Below, piece by piece: positions 51,110 to 58,855 of a stretch of DNA of 64,000 bases. Numbering within the stretch: the first letter of the stretch is position 1; each line of letters starts with the position of its first letter. Position numbers and translations under genes: made by a program. Source of the DNA: Clostridiales bacterium (GTDB lineage: Bacteria > Bacillota > Clostridia > Christensenellales > Aristaeellaceae); NCBI GenBank assembly GCA_015056205.1, contig SVGS01000001.1, forward strand, positions 244,365 through 308,364. The letters run 5' to 3'. The notes under the pieces were generated by a model. It worked only from the letters and a program-made list of their open reading frames with translations. It had not been told where the DNA came from and made no database searches.

Positions 51110-52101
51110 ATCATAAGGAATTTGCCGACTGTCTCTCCCAGGGGAAACTCCCGCCCGTTCTTCTTTTCGAAGGCGAAGAAGAATATATGAAGCATGAGGC
51201 CTTGAACAGCCTTCGTGCCGCCCTTCTGCCCGCGGGGCTGGAGGAACTGAATGAGTCCATCCTGAACGCTCCGACAGCCGATGAAATCATTGCCGCTGCG
51301 GAAACGCTTCCTTTCATGGCGGATCGCCGCCTGGTGTTAATTCAGGATGAACGTTCCCTCAGCGGCCGGGCGGAGACGGAGCAACGGCTCCTGGATTATC
51401 TGACGCATCCGCCGGAAACCGCCGTCCTCCTTTTCTGGACGGTCGTAAAACCGGATGCAAGAAAAAAGCTTTATTCCGCGGTAAAAAAGCTGAACGGAAT
51501 CGTTACTTTTTCTACCCTGTCGGATCGCGAACTGACCTCATTTGTAACCGGCGGTTTTAAAAAACTCGGAAAGGAATGCGACGAGCGCACAGCGGATTAT
51601 CTGATTTTTACCAGCGGCTCAGACTGCAATCTCCTTCTTCGGGAAATGGAAAAAATTTCCTCCCTGCATCCAGACTCGGATCGAGTTACGACGGAAGATG
51701 TATCCACGCTGGCTACGCCTTCTCTTGAATGCACCGTATTCCAGATGGTGGATGCAGTGGTTGCCCGGCAGAACGCCCGGGCCTTTACGCTGCTGCGGAA
51801 TCAGCTCGCTTCCGGTGCGGACCGCCTGTATATTCTCTCCATGCTTCTGCGGCAGTTCCGCCTTCTCCGGCATATCAAAATCATGCAGTTTGAAAAATGC
51901 ACGCAGGAGCAGATGCGCTCCGCTCTGGGCGTTCCATCCTTCGCATTTTCACAGTATGCCAGACAGGCGGCATCCTATAAGGGCGGTCAGCTGAAAACAG
52001 CGGTGGATATCTGTTTTGATACGGAATATGCCGTCAAATCCGGAAAAATGAATCAGGATGGCGCTGTGGAAGCAGCCATCCTGAAAATCCTGAATCTTTA
52101 A
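51106..52101 (+). CDS. holA: DNA polymerase III subunit delta
   Basis: LPPVLLFEGEEEYMKHEALNSLRAALLP; LPFMADRRLVLIQDE; LLRQFRLLRHIK. Confidence 0.93.
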   Translation: MNHKEFADCLSQGKLPPVLLFEGEEEYMKHEALNSLRAALLPAGLEELNESILNAPTADEIIAAAETLPFMADRRLVLIQDERSLSGRAETEQRLLDYLTHPPETAVLLFWTVVKPDARKKLYSAVKKLNGIVTFSTLSDRELTSFVTGGFKKLGKECDERTADYLIFTSGSDCNLLLREMEKISSLHPDSDRVTTEDVSTLATPSLECTVFQMVDAVVARQNARAFTLLRNQLASGADRLYILSMLLRQFRLLRHIKIMQFEKCTQEQMRSALGVPSFAFSQYARQAASYKGGQLKTAVDICFDTEYAVKSGKMNQDGAVEAAILKILNL

Positions 52102-52137
52102 ACCGGGTGCACCCTCTCAGATCAGTTCTGCAGGTTG

Positions 52138-52220
52138 TGCGGATGGCGGGACTCGAACCCGCACGCCGGTTAAGGCAGGGGATTTTAAGTCCCCGGTGTC
52201 TGCCATTCCACCACATCCGC
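52138..52220 (-). tRNA. tRNA-Leu (anticodon UAA)
   Basis: Minus strand GCGGATG...CATCCGC acceptor stem, anticodon arm GGGGA-CTTAAAA-TCCCC (TAA), long variable arm, T arm GCGGGTTCGAGTCCCGC. Confidence 0.97.
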
Positions 52221-52443
52221 ATGCAGTTTCTGTATTATAGCATTCCGCCTTCCGAAGCGTCAAGTTATTCGATTGCAAAGGATTCGTTTCTTCTCTGTTC
52301 GATGTGCACCGACACGGTTTGCGGGTGTAGCTGCGTGAAAAAGCCACAAATAGACTGCCGGAGAAATTCTTCTTGCGTATTTACCGGCAGCATGTGTATA
52401 ATGCGGAAGAATATTAACAAGTATGCGGAAGGGAGTAAAGATA

Positions 52444-53613
52444 ATGAAAAGAATATGTATGCTTTTAATGATCCTGTCCCTGCTGATCGTCTCCGTCGCC
52501 GGCGCTTACGCCGATACTTCTGATCAAAAAGATGAGAATGTTTCCGCTGAAATCCGTACGGAGGACAGAAACGACGATCCGGAAAAAGACAGTCATGATG
52601 ATGAGAATCATGATGACAAAGACGACGAAGACGACGATGATGACGATGACGACGATGATGACGATGACAAAGACGGAAAATGGGTAAAAAACAGCGCCCT
52701 GGATTATCATGGCGAACTGTCTGCATATCAGCCCCGCCGGGATAACACCTTCGGTCTGAAAAGATGGGGCAGAATCATCGTCGAAAGTGAGCCTTTCGAT
52801 GAGGAAGCCGGTCCGGCCAGGAAGAAAAAAAGCGCTTCCGGTGAAATTGTCCCGGATTATGAGGCGACTTACGAGGGTGGACAGCTTCGCGAACTGGAAG
52901 TGGAAATCGAGCTGGAAGATGACGTTGAATACGAAGTCGTCTTTGACAGCGAGAAAAAAATCATCCGCGCGGAATATGAAACCGATGACCGTCAAATCTA
53001 CTTTAACGGCAAAGCCTGGTACGATGAAGACGGAAAAGAAGTAGACGGGCCGGATCTGGAGTTTATGAGAAAATACTACGACTCCTTCCATAGTGCCGGA
53101 ACCTGGTATGGGAATAATACCATGAGCTTGATCGGTCTCTCCCTTCGGGATCTCTTCCCGAAGCTGACGGACCGGTGGTACCAGGTAGTTCCGGTGGATC
53201 TGACCAAAGATGGCGTCTACCGTTTTCCCACCGCTGTCAGCAATATGTATTACCTCGGTTCCTGTATCGTAACCGTCAAGGACGGAACGGTGACAACGGA
53301 CTATACCCTTCCCTACGGATTTGCTTATCCTCAGTCGGACTGCCTCATGTGGTTTACGGATTTTGATGAGATCACCTCAGAGTTCCTGAATGCTCCGGTC
53401 GGTTCTTACCACTTCGGAGAGCCCGTCTCTGTGAAGAATGATCTGAAAGGAAAGAAAATCGCGCTGCTGTTTATCTGCAATCACGTGACCTACCGTGTGC
53501 CGATCAATAACAACGGTGTGATGCCGATCCGCTATTATCGGAATAACAGCGAAACGAAACAGCTGCTGGCCGAGTTTGAAGACCTGGTAAAGCAGATGAA
53601 CTCCCAGGAATAA
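52444..53613 (+). CDS. Secreted protein with an Asp-rich N-terminal tract
   Basis: Signal peptide MKRICMLLMILSLLIVSVAGAYA; DDENHDDKDDEDDDDDDDDDDDDDKDGK tract; remainder unassigned. Confidence 0.75.
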   Translation: MKRICMLLMILSLLIVSVAGAYADTSDQKDENVSAEIRTEDRNDDPEKDSHDDENHDDKDDEDDDDDDDDDDDDDKDGKWVKNSALDYHGELSAYQPRRDNTFGLKRWGRIIVESEPFDEEAGPARKKKSASGEIVPDYEATYEGGQLRELEVEIELEDDVEYEVVFDSEKKIIRAEYETDDRQIYFNGKAWYDEDGKEVDGPDLEFMRKYYDSFHSAGTWYGNNTMSLIGLSLRDLFPKLTDRWYQVVPVDLTKDGVYRFPTAVSNMYYLGSCIVTVKDGTVTTDYTLPYGFAYPQSDCLMWFTDFDEITSEFLNAPVGSYHFGEPVSVKNDLKGKKIALLFICNHVTYRVPINNNGVMPIRYYRNNSETKQLLAEFEDLVKQMNSQE

Positions 53614-53631
53614 AACTCCGGAATCATGAAT

Positions 53632-53666
53632 AAAACGCTCAGACCGAATGTCGTTCTGAGCGTTTT
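53632..53666. terminator. Rho-independent terminator, possibly bidirectional
   Basis: AAAACGCTCAGA-ccgaatgtcgt-TCTGAGCGTTTT, 12-bp perfect stem, followed by GTTTT. Confidence 0.88.
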
Positions 53667-53726
53667 GTTTTCCCTTCCTTACAGCTTCATTGGTTCGATG
53701 AACGCGCTCCGGTGAAGCCGTTTGCC

Positions 53727-54689
53727 TTACTCGGTGAAAAGAGCGGTGGAATAATACCGGTCTCCGCTGTCCGGCAGCAGAGCAACAATGACCTTCCCCT
53801 TGTTTTCCTCCCTTTTCGCCAGCGTAATCGCGCAGAAGAGGGCGGCACCGGAAGAAATACCAACAGATATCCCTTCCTTCCGGGCCAGCAGTTTCGCGGT
53901 TTCGAAGGCGTCCTGACTGGATGCTGTGAAAACTTCGTCATAGATCCCGGTATTCAGCACTTCAGGAACAAATCCGGCCCCGATTCCCTGAATCTTATGA
54001 GCACCGCTTTTTCCGGCTGAGAGCACGGGAGAATCTTCCGGTTCAAGAGCTATTATCCGAATGGATGGATTCCTCTCTTTCAGATATTCGCCGATGCCTG
54101 TGACCGTTCCGCCGGTTCCGACACCCGCGATAAAAATATCGATCTTCCCGTCCGTATCCTTCCAGATTTCGGGACCGGTGGTCGCCTTATGCATGGCAGG
54201 ATTGGCCGGATTGGTGAATTGGCCCGGGATAAAGCTGTTCGGAATTTCTGCAGCCAGTTCCTCTGCTTTGGCAATGGCCCCTTTCATTCCCTTTGTGCCA
54301 TCCGTCAGAACCAGTTCCGCGCCATAGGCTTTCAGGATATTTCTTCTTTCAATACTCATGGTTTCAGGCATGGTCAGAATAATCCGGTATCCCTTGGCGG
54401 CGCAAATGGAAGCCAGGCCGATGCCGGTATTGCCGGAGGTGGGTTCAATAATCACAGAGCCTTCTTTCAGCAGGCCTTTCTCTTCAGCGTCTTCAATCAT
54501 GGCTTTGGCAATCCGGTCCTTTACGCTTCCGGCCGGATTCAGATACTCAAGCTTCACCAGCACGGTCGCCTGCAGGCTCAGCTCCTTTTCGATATTGATG
54601 ACCTCAACCAGGGGCGTATTTCCGATCAGTCCCAGGGTGCCTTTATAGATTCTGGCCATATCGTACATCCTCCAATCTCTTCGTTTCAT
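53727..54689 (-). CDS. cysK: Cysteine synthase A
   Basis: [29 protein letters not shown] (PLP Lys); [37 protein letters not shown]. Confidence 0.95.
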   Translation of the reverse strand: MKRRDWRMYDMARIYKGTLGLIGNTPLVEVINIEKELSLQATVLVKLEYLNPAGSVKDRIAKAMIEDAEEKGLLKEGSVIIEPTSGNTGIGLASICAAKGYRIILTMPETMSIERRNILKAYGAELVLTDGTKGMKGAIAKAEELAAEIPNSFIPGQFTNPANPAMHKATTGPEIWKDTDGKIDIFIAGVGTGGTVTGIGEYLKERNPSIRIIALEPEDSPVLSAGKSGAHKIQGIGAGFVPEVLNTGIYDEVFTASSQDAFETAKLLARKEGISVGISSGAALFCAITLAKREENKGKVIVALLPDSGDRYYSTALFTE

Positions 54690-54838
54690 GGTTTACTCAC
54701 CGTCAATGTATTATAACTTTAATTGCCTATTATGTCCATAGGTTTTTGTATTGTCGTTGTTTTTTGGATGCCGTTCTGCTATACTCTGCCTGTTGATGAT
54801 TGAATATTCCCTGTGTAACGCGGAAAGGATCGTATGGC

Positions 54839-56665
54839 ATGAATGCATGGCTGAATCGTTTTCCCCTGTCCCGCCCAGCTGAACCTTCCTCCCCCTCGGA
54901 AACAGCCGCTCTGGAGTTGACCTGCGCCTGTCCGGATCTGAAGGTGTCCCTGAGTCTTCAGAAAGAGATGGGGGATCGTTTTGCGATCTCCGGAGATCCG
55001 TCCGGTTATTATCTGTCCGGAGGGGAATCCGGGCTTCTTTACGGCGCATGGCATCTGATTTTTTCCCACGCCGCGAATGACCTTTTTTCCGGTTCGATGG
55101 AATCCGCGCCGCGTTATGCGCTTCGGATGATCAACTGCTGGGATAACCCGGATGGCTCCATCGAACGCGGTTATTCCGGTCAGTCTCTGTTCTTCCGGAA
55201 CGGCAAACTGTCCTATGATCCATCCCGTATTCAGACTGTCGCACGTCTCATGGCTTCTGTCGGCCTGAATACACTCTGTATCAATAACGTGAACGTCCGC
55301 TTCCCTGCTCAGAAACTGCTGGAGGAGGATCTGCCGGATCTGGCCCGTCTGGCCGCTCTGTTCCGTCCCTACGGTGTCCGTCTGATGGTTTCTGTCGATT
55401 TCTCTCAGCCAATACGCAGCGGGGTGTCGACCGCGGATCCCCTGGATGCGCAGGTTCAGTCCTGGTGGGCCGAAACAGCGCGCAGGGTCTGGACAGCTGT
55501 CCCGGATCTGGCCGGATTCCTCGTAAAGGCGGACAGCGAAGGGCAGCCCGGCCCCTTCACCTACGGCCGGAATCATGCGGATGGCGCCAATATGCTGGCG
55601 AATGCTGTCCGGCCTTACGGGGGTGTAATCGTCTGGCGATGCTTCGTGTACAACTGTAAACAGGACTGGAGGGATACTGCTACAGACCGTCCGAAAGCTC
55701 CCTGGAATCTGTATGCTCCTCTTGACGGACATTTTGCGGAGAACGTGATTCTGCAGATTAAAAACGGGCCCTTTGATTTTCAGGTACGGGAACCCCTTTC
55801 TCCCCTGCTGCTAGGAATGCCGAAAACCAAAAAAGCACTGGAGCTGCAGCTGGCTCAGGAGTATACGGGGCATCAGATCGATCTTTTTACCATGGTTCCG
55901 ATGTGGAAGGAAATCTTTGCGGATATGCCGGAGGATCGGATCACCGCCATTGCCGCTGTTTCCAACTGGGGAGACGACGAGAACTACACCGGTCACCCGC
56001 TGGCGGCAGTCAACCTGTTCACCTACGGCCTTCTGGCCTGGAATCCTGATCTGGATCCCCGGCAGGCGGTTTCGCGCTGGATCGCGCTGACTTATCCGGA
56101 TTTCACTGCCAGACAGCATACGGCACTGACAGATCTGCTTCTGTCCACCCGCAGGACTTATGAAAAGTACACAGCTCCGCTGGGAATCGGCTGGATGGTT
56201 ACACCTCATACCCATTACGGTCCCAACCCCTCCGGATACGAGTATGATCTCTGGGGAACCTATCATAAAGCCAATCATGAAGCCATCGGGATTGACCGGA
56301 CGGAAAACGGAACAGATTATCTTTCCCAGTATCCGGCGGATTTTGCGCAGAAATATGCTTCACCGGAGCAGTGCCCGGATCTTTATCTGCTGTTTTTCCA
56401 TCGTCTTCCGTATACCTGGCGCATGAGGGACGGCCGCACTCTGATCCAGCGGATCTATGACGATCACTTTGAAGGGCTGTCGGAAAGCCGGGTGATGCGG
56501 GATACGCTCCTTTCTCTCCCCTTTCCGGAAGAAGACCGCCGGGTGATTATCCGCAGAATGGATATGCAGCTTGCGAACGCACGGGAATGGTGCGATGTCA
56601 TCAACACCTTCTTCTATCGTTTGTCCGGAATACCGGATGAACATGGCCGGAAAATTTACGACTGA
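54839..56665 (+). CDS. GH67-like alpha-glucuronidase
   Basis: RYALRMINCWDNPDGSIERGYSGQSLFF; GFLVKADSEGQPGPFTYGRNHADGANMLANAVRPYGGVIVWRCFVYN; QLAQEYTGHQIDLFTMVPMWKE. Confidence 0.92.
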   Translation: MNAWLNRFPLSRPAEPSSPSETAALELTCACPDLKVSLSLQKEMGDRFAISGDPSGYYLSGGESGLLYGAWHLIFSHAANDLFSGSMESAPRYALRMINCWDNPDGSIERGYSGQSLFFRNGKLSYDPSRIQTVARLMASVGLNTLCINNVNVRFPAQKLLEEDLPDLARLAALFRPYGVRLMVSVDFSQPIRSGVSTADPLDAQVQSWWAETARRVWTAVPDLAGFLVKADSEGQPGPFTYGRNHADGANMLANAVRPYGGVIVWRCFVYNCKQDWRDTATDRPKAPWNLYAPLDGHFAENVILQIKNGPFDFQVREPLSPLLLGMPKTKKALELQLAQEYTGHQIDLFTMVPMWKEIFADMPEDRITAIAAVSNWGDDENYTGHPLAAVNLFTYGLLAWNPDLDPRQAVSRWIALTYPDFTARQHTALTDLLLSTRRTYEKYTAPLGIGWMVTPHTHYGPNPSGYEYDLWGTYHKANHEAIGIDRTENGTDYLSQYPADFAQKYASPEQCPDLYLLFFHRLPYTWRMRDGRTLIQRIYDDHFEGLSESRVMRDTLLSLPFPEEDRRVIIRRMDMQLANAREWCDVINTFFYRLSGIPDEHGRKIYD

Positions 56666-56769
56666 TCCGGTTCTGTCGCCAGGCTGACACTGTGTCAAAC
56701 TGAAACGGATGCTTCGCACAGATAGATCGTTCTCCTTCAGTAACCGGCTGGTTTCCAGAAGGGTGGAGT

Positions 56770-57693
56770 TTATTTTTCCTCCGCTCTGCGAGGCGTGTTT
56801 GCGATCAGGCTCTGAACCTCTTCCATTTTCGGCGGATTCAGCGGCAGAGGGAATCGGGAGATGGAAATCGCGGAACACGCGCTGGCAAATCGCACCAGCT
56901 CCTCATCCGGCATCCCGTGAAGCAGGCCATATACGCAGCCGGCCTTAAAGGTATCGCCAGCCCCCAGTGTGCTTCTGACCGTAACGGAGAACGGTTTCAT
57001 CCGGTGAATCGCCTCCCCTTTCCGGGCATACAGCATATCTCTGCCGCCCTGAGTCAGGATGGTCAGTCCGTCCGTTTCCCGCTGCATCAGCTCCAGGATT
57101 TCTTCAGGCTCCATACCCGCATAATGCTCCGCTGTACATTCTTTTGATACCACATTGACGGCAGCCTGCCGGTGCAGCACTGAACCGTGCGGGCTGTCAA
57201 TCGTTACAAAAGGAACCTGATGCTTCCTGCAGAGTTGCGCAGCCCGCAGAGATTCTGCGCCGAAATAAGGATCCACTGCCGCCGCTTTGCAGCCGGCAAT
57301 ATCTTCCTCCCTGGGAATACTCCACCATCTTTTCCCGCTCGCAAACAGCGTCTGGAATCTTCCCATCGGAGAGCGCACCAGACCCGCGATCACCACGTAG
57401 TCCATTACGCCGGTATCCTCCGTAAAGCACAGGGAAGATAAATCCACCGTTTTGTCTTCATAAAAGTCCTTCAGCATAGGCGCAACCGACCTTCCGATCC
57501 AGGTACCGTCCATCAGAACCGATACGCCGAGGGAGGCCAGAACGGTTGCGGCCGTTCCGGTTTCGCCGCCGGGAAGAAAATACTGTTCCGCGATCTCCGA
57601 GTACTCGTCCGGCTGAAGAAAGCCGTTTTTCAACAGAAATGAATGAGTTCCCAGCACCTGTCCGAAAAGGTATACGTCATGCTGCGGTCTCAT
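56770..57693 (-). CDS. PfkB family carbohydrate kinase
   Basis: FLPGGETGTAATVLASLG; C-terminal VRSTLGAGDTFKAGCVYGLLHG. Confidence 0.92.
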   Translation of the reverse strand: MRPQHDVYLFGQVLGTHSFLLKNGFLQPDEYSEIAEQYFLPGGETGTAATVLASLGVSVLMDGTWIGRSVAPMLKDFYEDKTVDLSSLCFTEDTGVMDYVVIAGLVRSPMGRFQTLFASGKRWWSIPREEDIAGCKAAAVDPYFGAESLRAAQLCRKHQVPFVTIDSPHGSVLHRQAAVNVVSKECTAEHYAGMEPEEILELMQRETDGLTILTQGGRDMLYARKGEAIHRMKPFSVTVRSTLGAGDTFKAGCVYGLLHGMPDEELVRFASACSAISISRFPLPLNPPKMEEVQSLIANTPRRAEEK

Positions 57694-57758
57694 GTCTTTC
57701 CTCCGTTCTTTTCAGTTTCACGGTATTCAGGAAAATATCTGTGAGCATATGTCGAATT

Positions 57759-57787
57759 ATTATAGTGAACGTAAGGTCACTTGTCAA
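57759..57787 (-). promoter_or_regulatory. Consensus promoter of the PfkB kinase gene
   Basis: Minus strand TTGACA-agtgaccttacgttcac (17 bp)-TATAAT; perfect -35 and -10. Confidence 0.88.
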
Positions 57788-57858
57788 CATGCGGTGTTCC
57801 GCTTGTATCACGTTCCTGTGATTTCGGTGAAGAAGATCAAAATAGTTTGAGAAGAATG

Positions 57859-57895
57859 ACAATATAAACTTAGAAATTACAATTTAGCTTAGAAA
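57859..57895 (+). repeat. Short imperfect ~20-bp direct repeats near the tnsA-proximal end (candidate TnsB-binding sites)
   Basis: ACAATataaaCTTAGAAAtt then ACAATttagCTTAGAAAc; ACAAT at 57859 and 57879, CTTAGAAA at 57869 and 57888; more ACAAT copies at 57918 and 57931. Confidence 0.6.
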
Positions 57896-57962
57896 CAACG
57901 TACAAACAGAGAGAATAACAATAAAGATATACAATTAAAAGACATAATAGATTTAGAATATA

Positions 57963-57991
57963 TTGCAATCCTAACACAAAAGATTTATAAT
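57963..57991 (+). promoter_or_regulatory. Candidate promoter of the tnsABC-tniQ operon
   Basis: TTGCAA-17 bp-TATAAT, 40 bp upstream of the tnsA ATG; RBS GGTGGAGG before the ATG. Confidence 0.7.
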
Positions 57992-58030
57992 TTCTCATGA
58001 AACAATATCTTTGCAGGAAGGTGGAGGATC

Positions 58031-58855
58031 ATGGGAAAGCCAAGAAGCGCCTGGAATTGGAACACCTGCCACAGACGGATCAAAGAAGGACGCGGCCAGG
58101 GCACAATGGCAGAGTATCTGCCATGGCTGACTATTCATGACCTTGCGTCGCTGGGAGTTTCCTCAAGAATTCGGGGCTTTACAACTGGACGGCTTCATCA
58201 TCTTCTCTCCGGTTTTGAGACGGCTTTTTTCTACATTCTGGATGCGTCAGATAAAGTACTGGATATCCGGGAACAGTTTCCGCTGTTGCCCATGGAAGCG
58301 ACATTGCGAATTGCTGACGAACTGGGGATCCGGCATCCGAGGGACCCGGTCAGCAGATATCCGTATGTGTTTACCAGCGACTTTGTTATCACGACGACAG
58401 AAGGGCTTGTTGTACGGAGTGTGAAACCATCTTCGGAACTGGACAAGCAGCGGGTGGTGGACAAACTGGCGGTGGAACGCCGGTACTGGGAAGAAAAAGG
58501 GATTGAATGGCGGCTTGCAACAGAAAAAGAGATCGACTTTCAGAAAGCCAGGAATCTGGAATGGATATATCGTTCCTGGGATTATCCGGAAAGGCTGCCT
58601 TGCGGTCTTACAGCGGAATGTGTCACATCGTACTTCCTGAATCTGTACAAGAACAGCCATTGGAATGTAGAAGATATCGCTGCTGAGACAGAAAAGCAAT
58701 TTCATCTGCAGCCCGGGTTTGGCATATCAACATATCAGTATCTGCTCCTTCATAAACGAATAACCATCGATCTGAGCCGGCCAATGGATCTTACATCGAC
58801 TAGGTTCGAAGCAAAGGAAGGAGGCAGGTTCACATGGATCGAAACTACTGCGTAA
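58031..58855 (+). CDS. tnsA: TnsA-like endonuclease subunit of Tn7-type transposase
   Basis: ILDIREQFPL-type segment (FFYILDASDKVLDIREQFPLLPMEATLRIADELGIRHPR), TSDFVITTTEGLVVRSVKPSSEL nuclease core and a C-terminal TnsA domain. Confidence 0.92.
   Translation: MGKPRSAWNWNTCHRRIKEGRGQGTMAEYLPWLTIHDLASLGVSSRIRGFTTGRLHHLLSGFETAFFYILDASDKVLDIREQFPLLPMEATLRIADELGIRHPRDPVSRYPYVFTSDFVITTTEGLVVRSVKPSSELDKQRVVDKLAVERRYWEEKGIEWRLATEKEIDFQKARNLEWIYRSWDYPERLPCGLTAECVTSYFLNLYKNSHWNVEDIAAETEKQFHLQPGFGISTYQYLLLHKRITIDLSRPMDLTSTRFEAKEGGRFTWIETTA

Noticed and set aside
52034-52523. Small ORFs on both strands around 52.0-52.5 kb
   Set aside because: They overlap the tRNA-Leu gene and its flanks; no coding support.
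52600-52680. GAY-rich stretch as a tandem DNA repeat element
   Set aside because: It is the in-frame codon repeat for the Asp tract of the 52444-53613 protein rather than an independent element.
54779-55732. 317-aa minus-strand ORF
   Set aside because: Antisense to the GH67 gene.
57782-57794. TGTCAACATGCGG resembling the right-hand motif GTCACAATAAATGCGG
   Set aside because: The TGTCAA is the reverse complement of the kinase -35 box and the remaining match is short; most likely chance.
58350-58450. Possible TnsA catalytic loss (SVK where E. coli TnsA has a Gln two residues before the catalytic Lys)
   Set aside because: The acidic residues and Lys of the core appear present, and I recall similar substitutions in Firmicutes TnsA-like proteins; no alignment was available to call it inactive.
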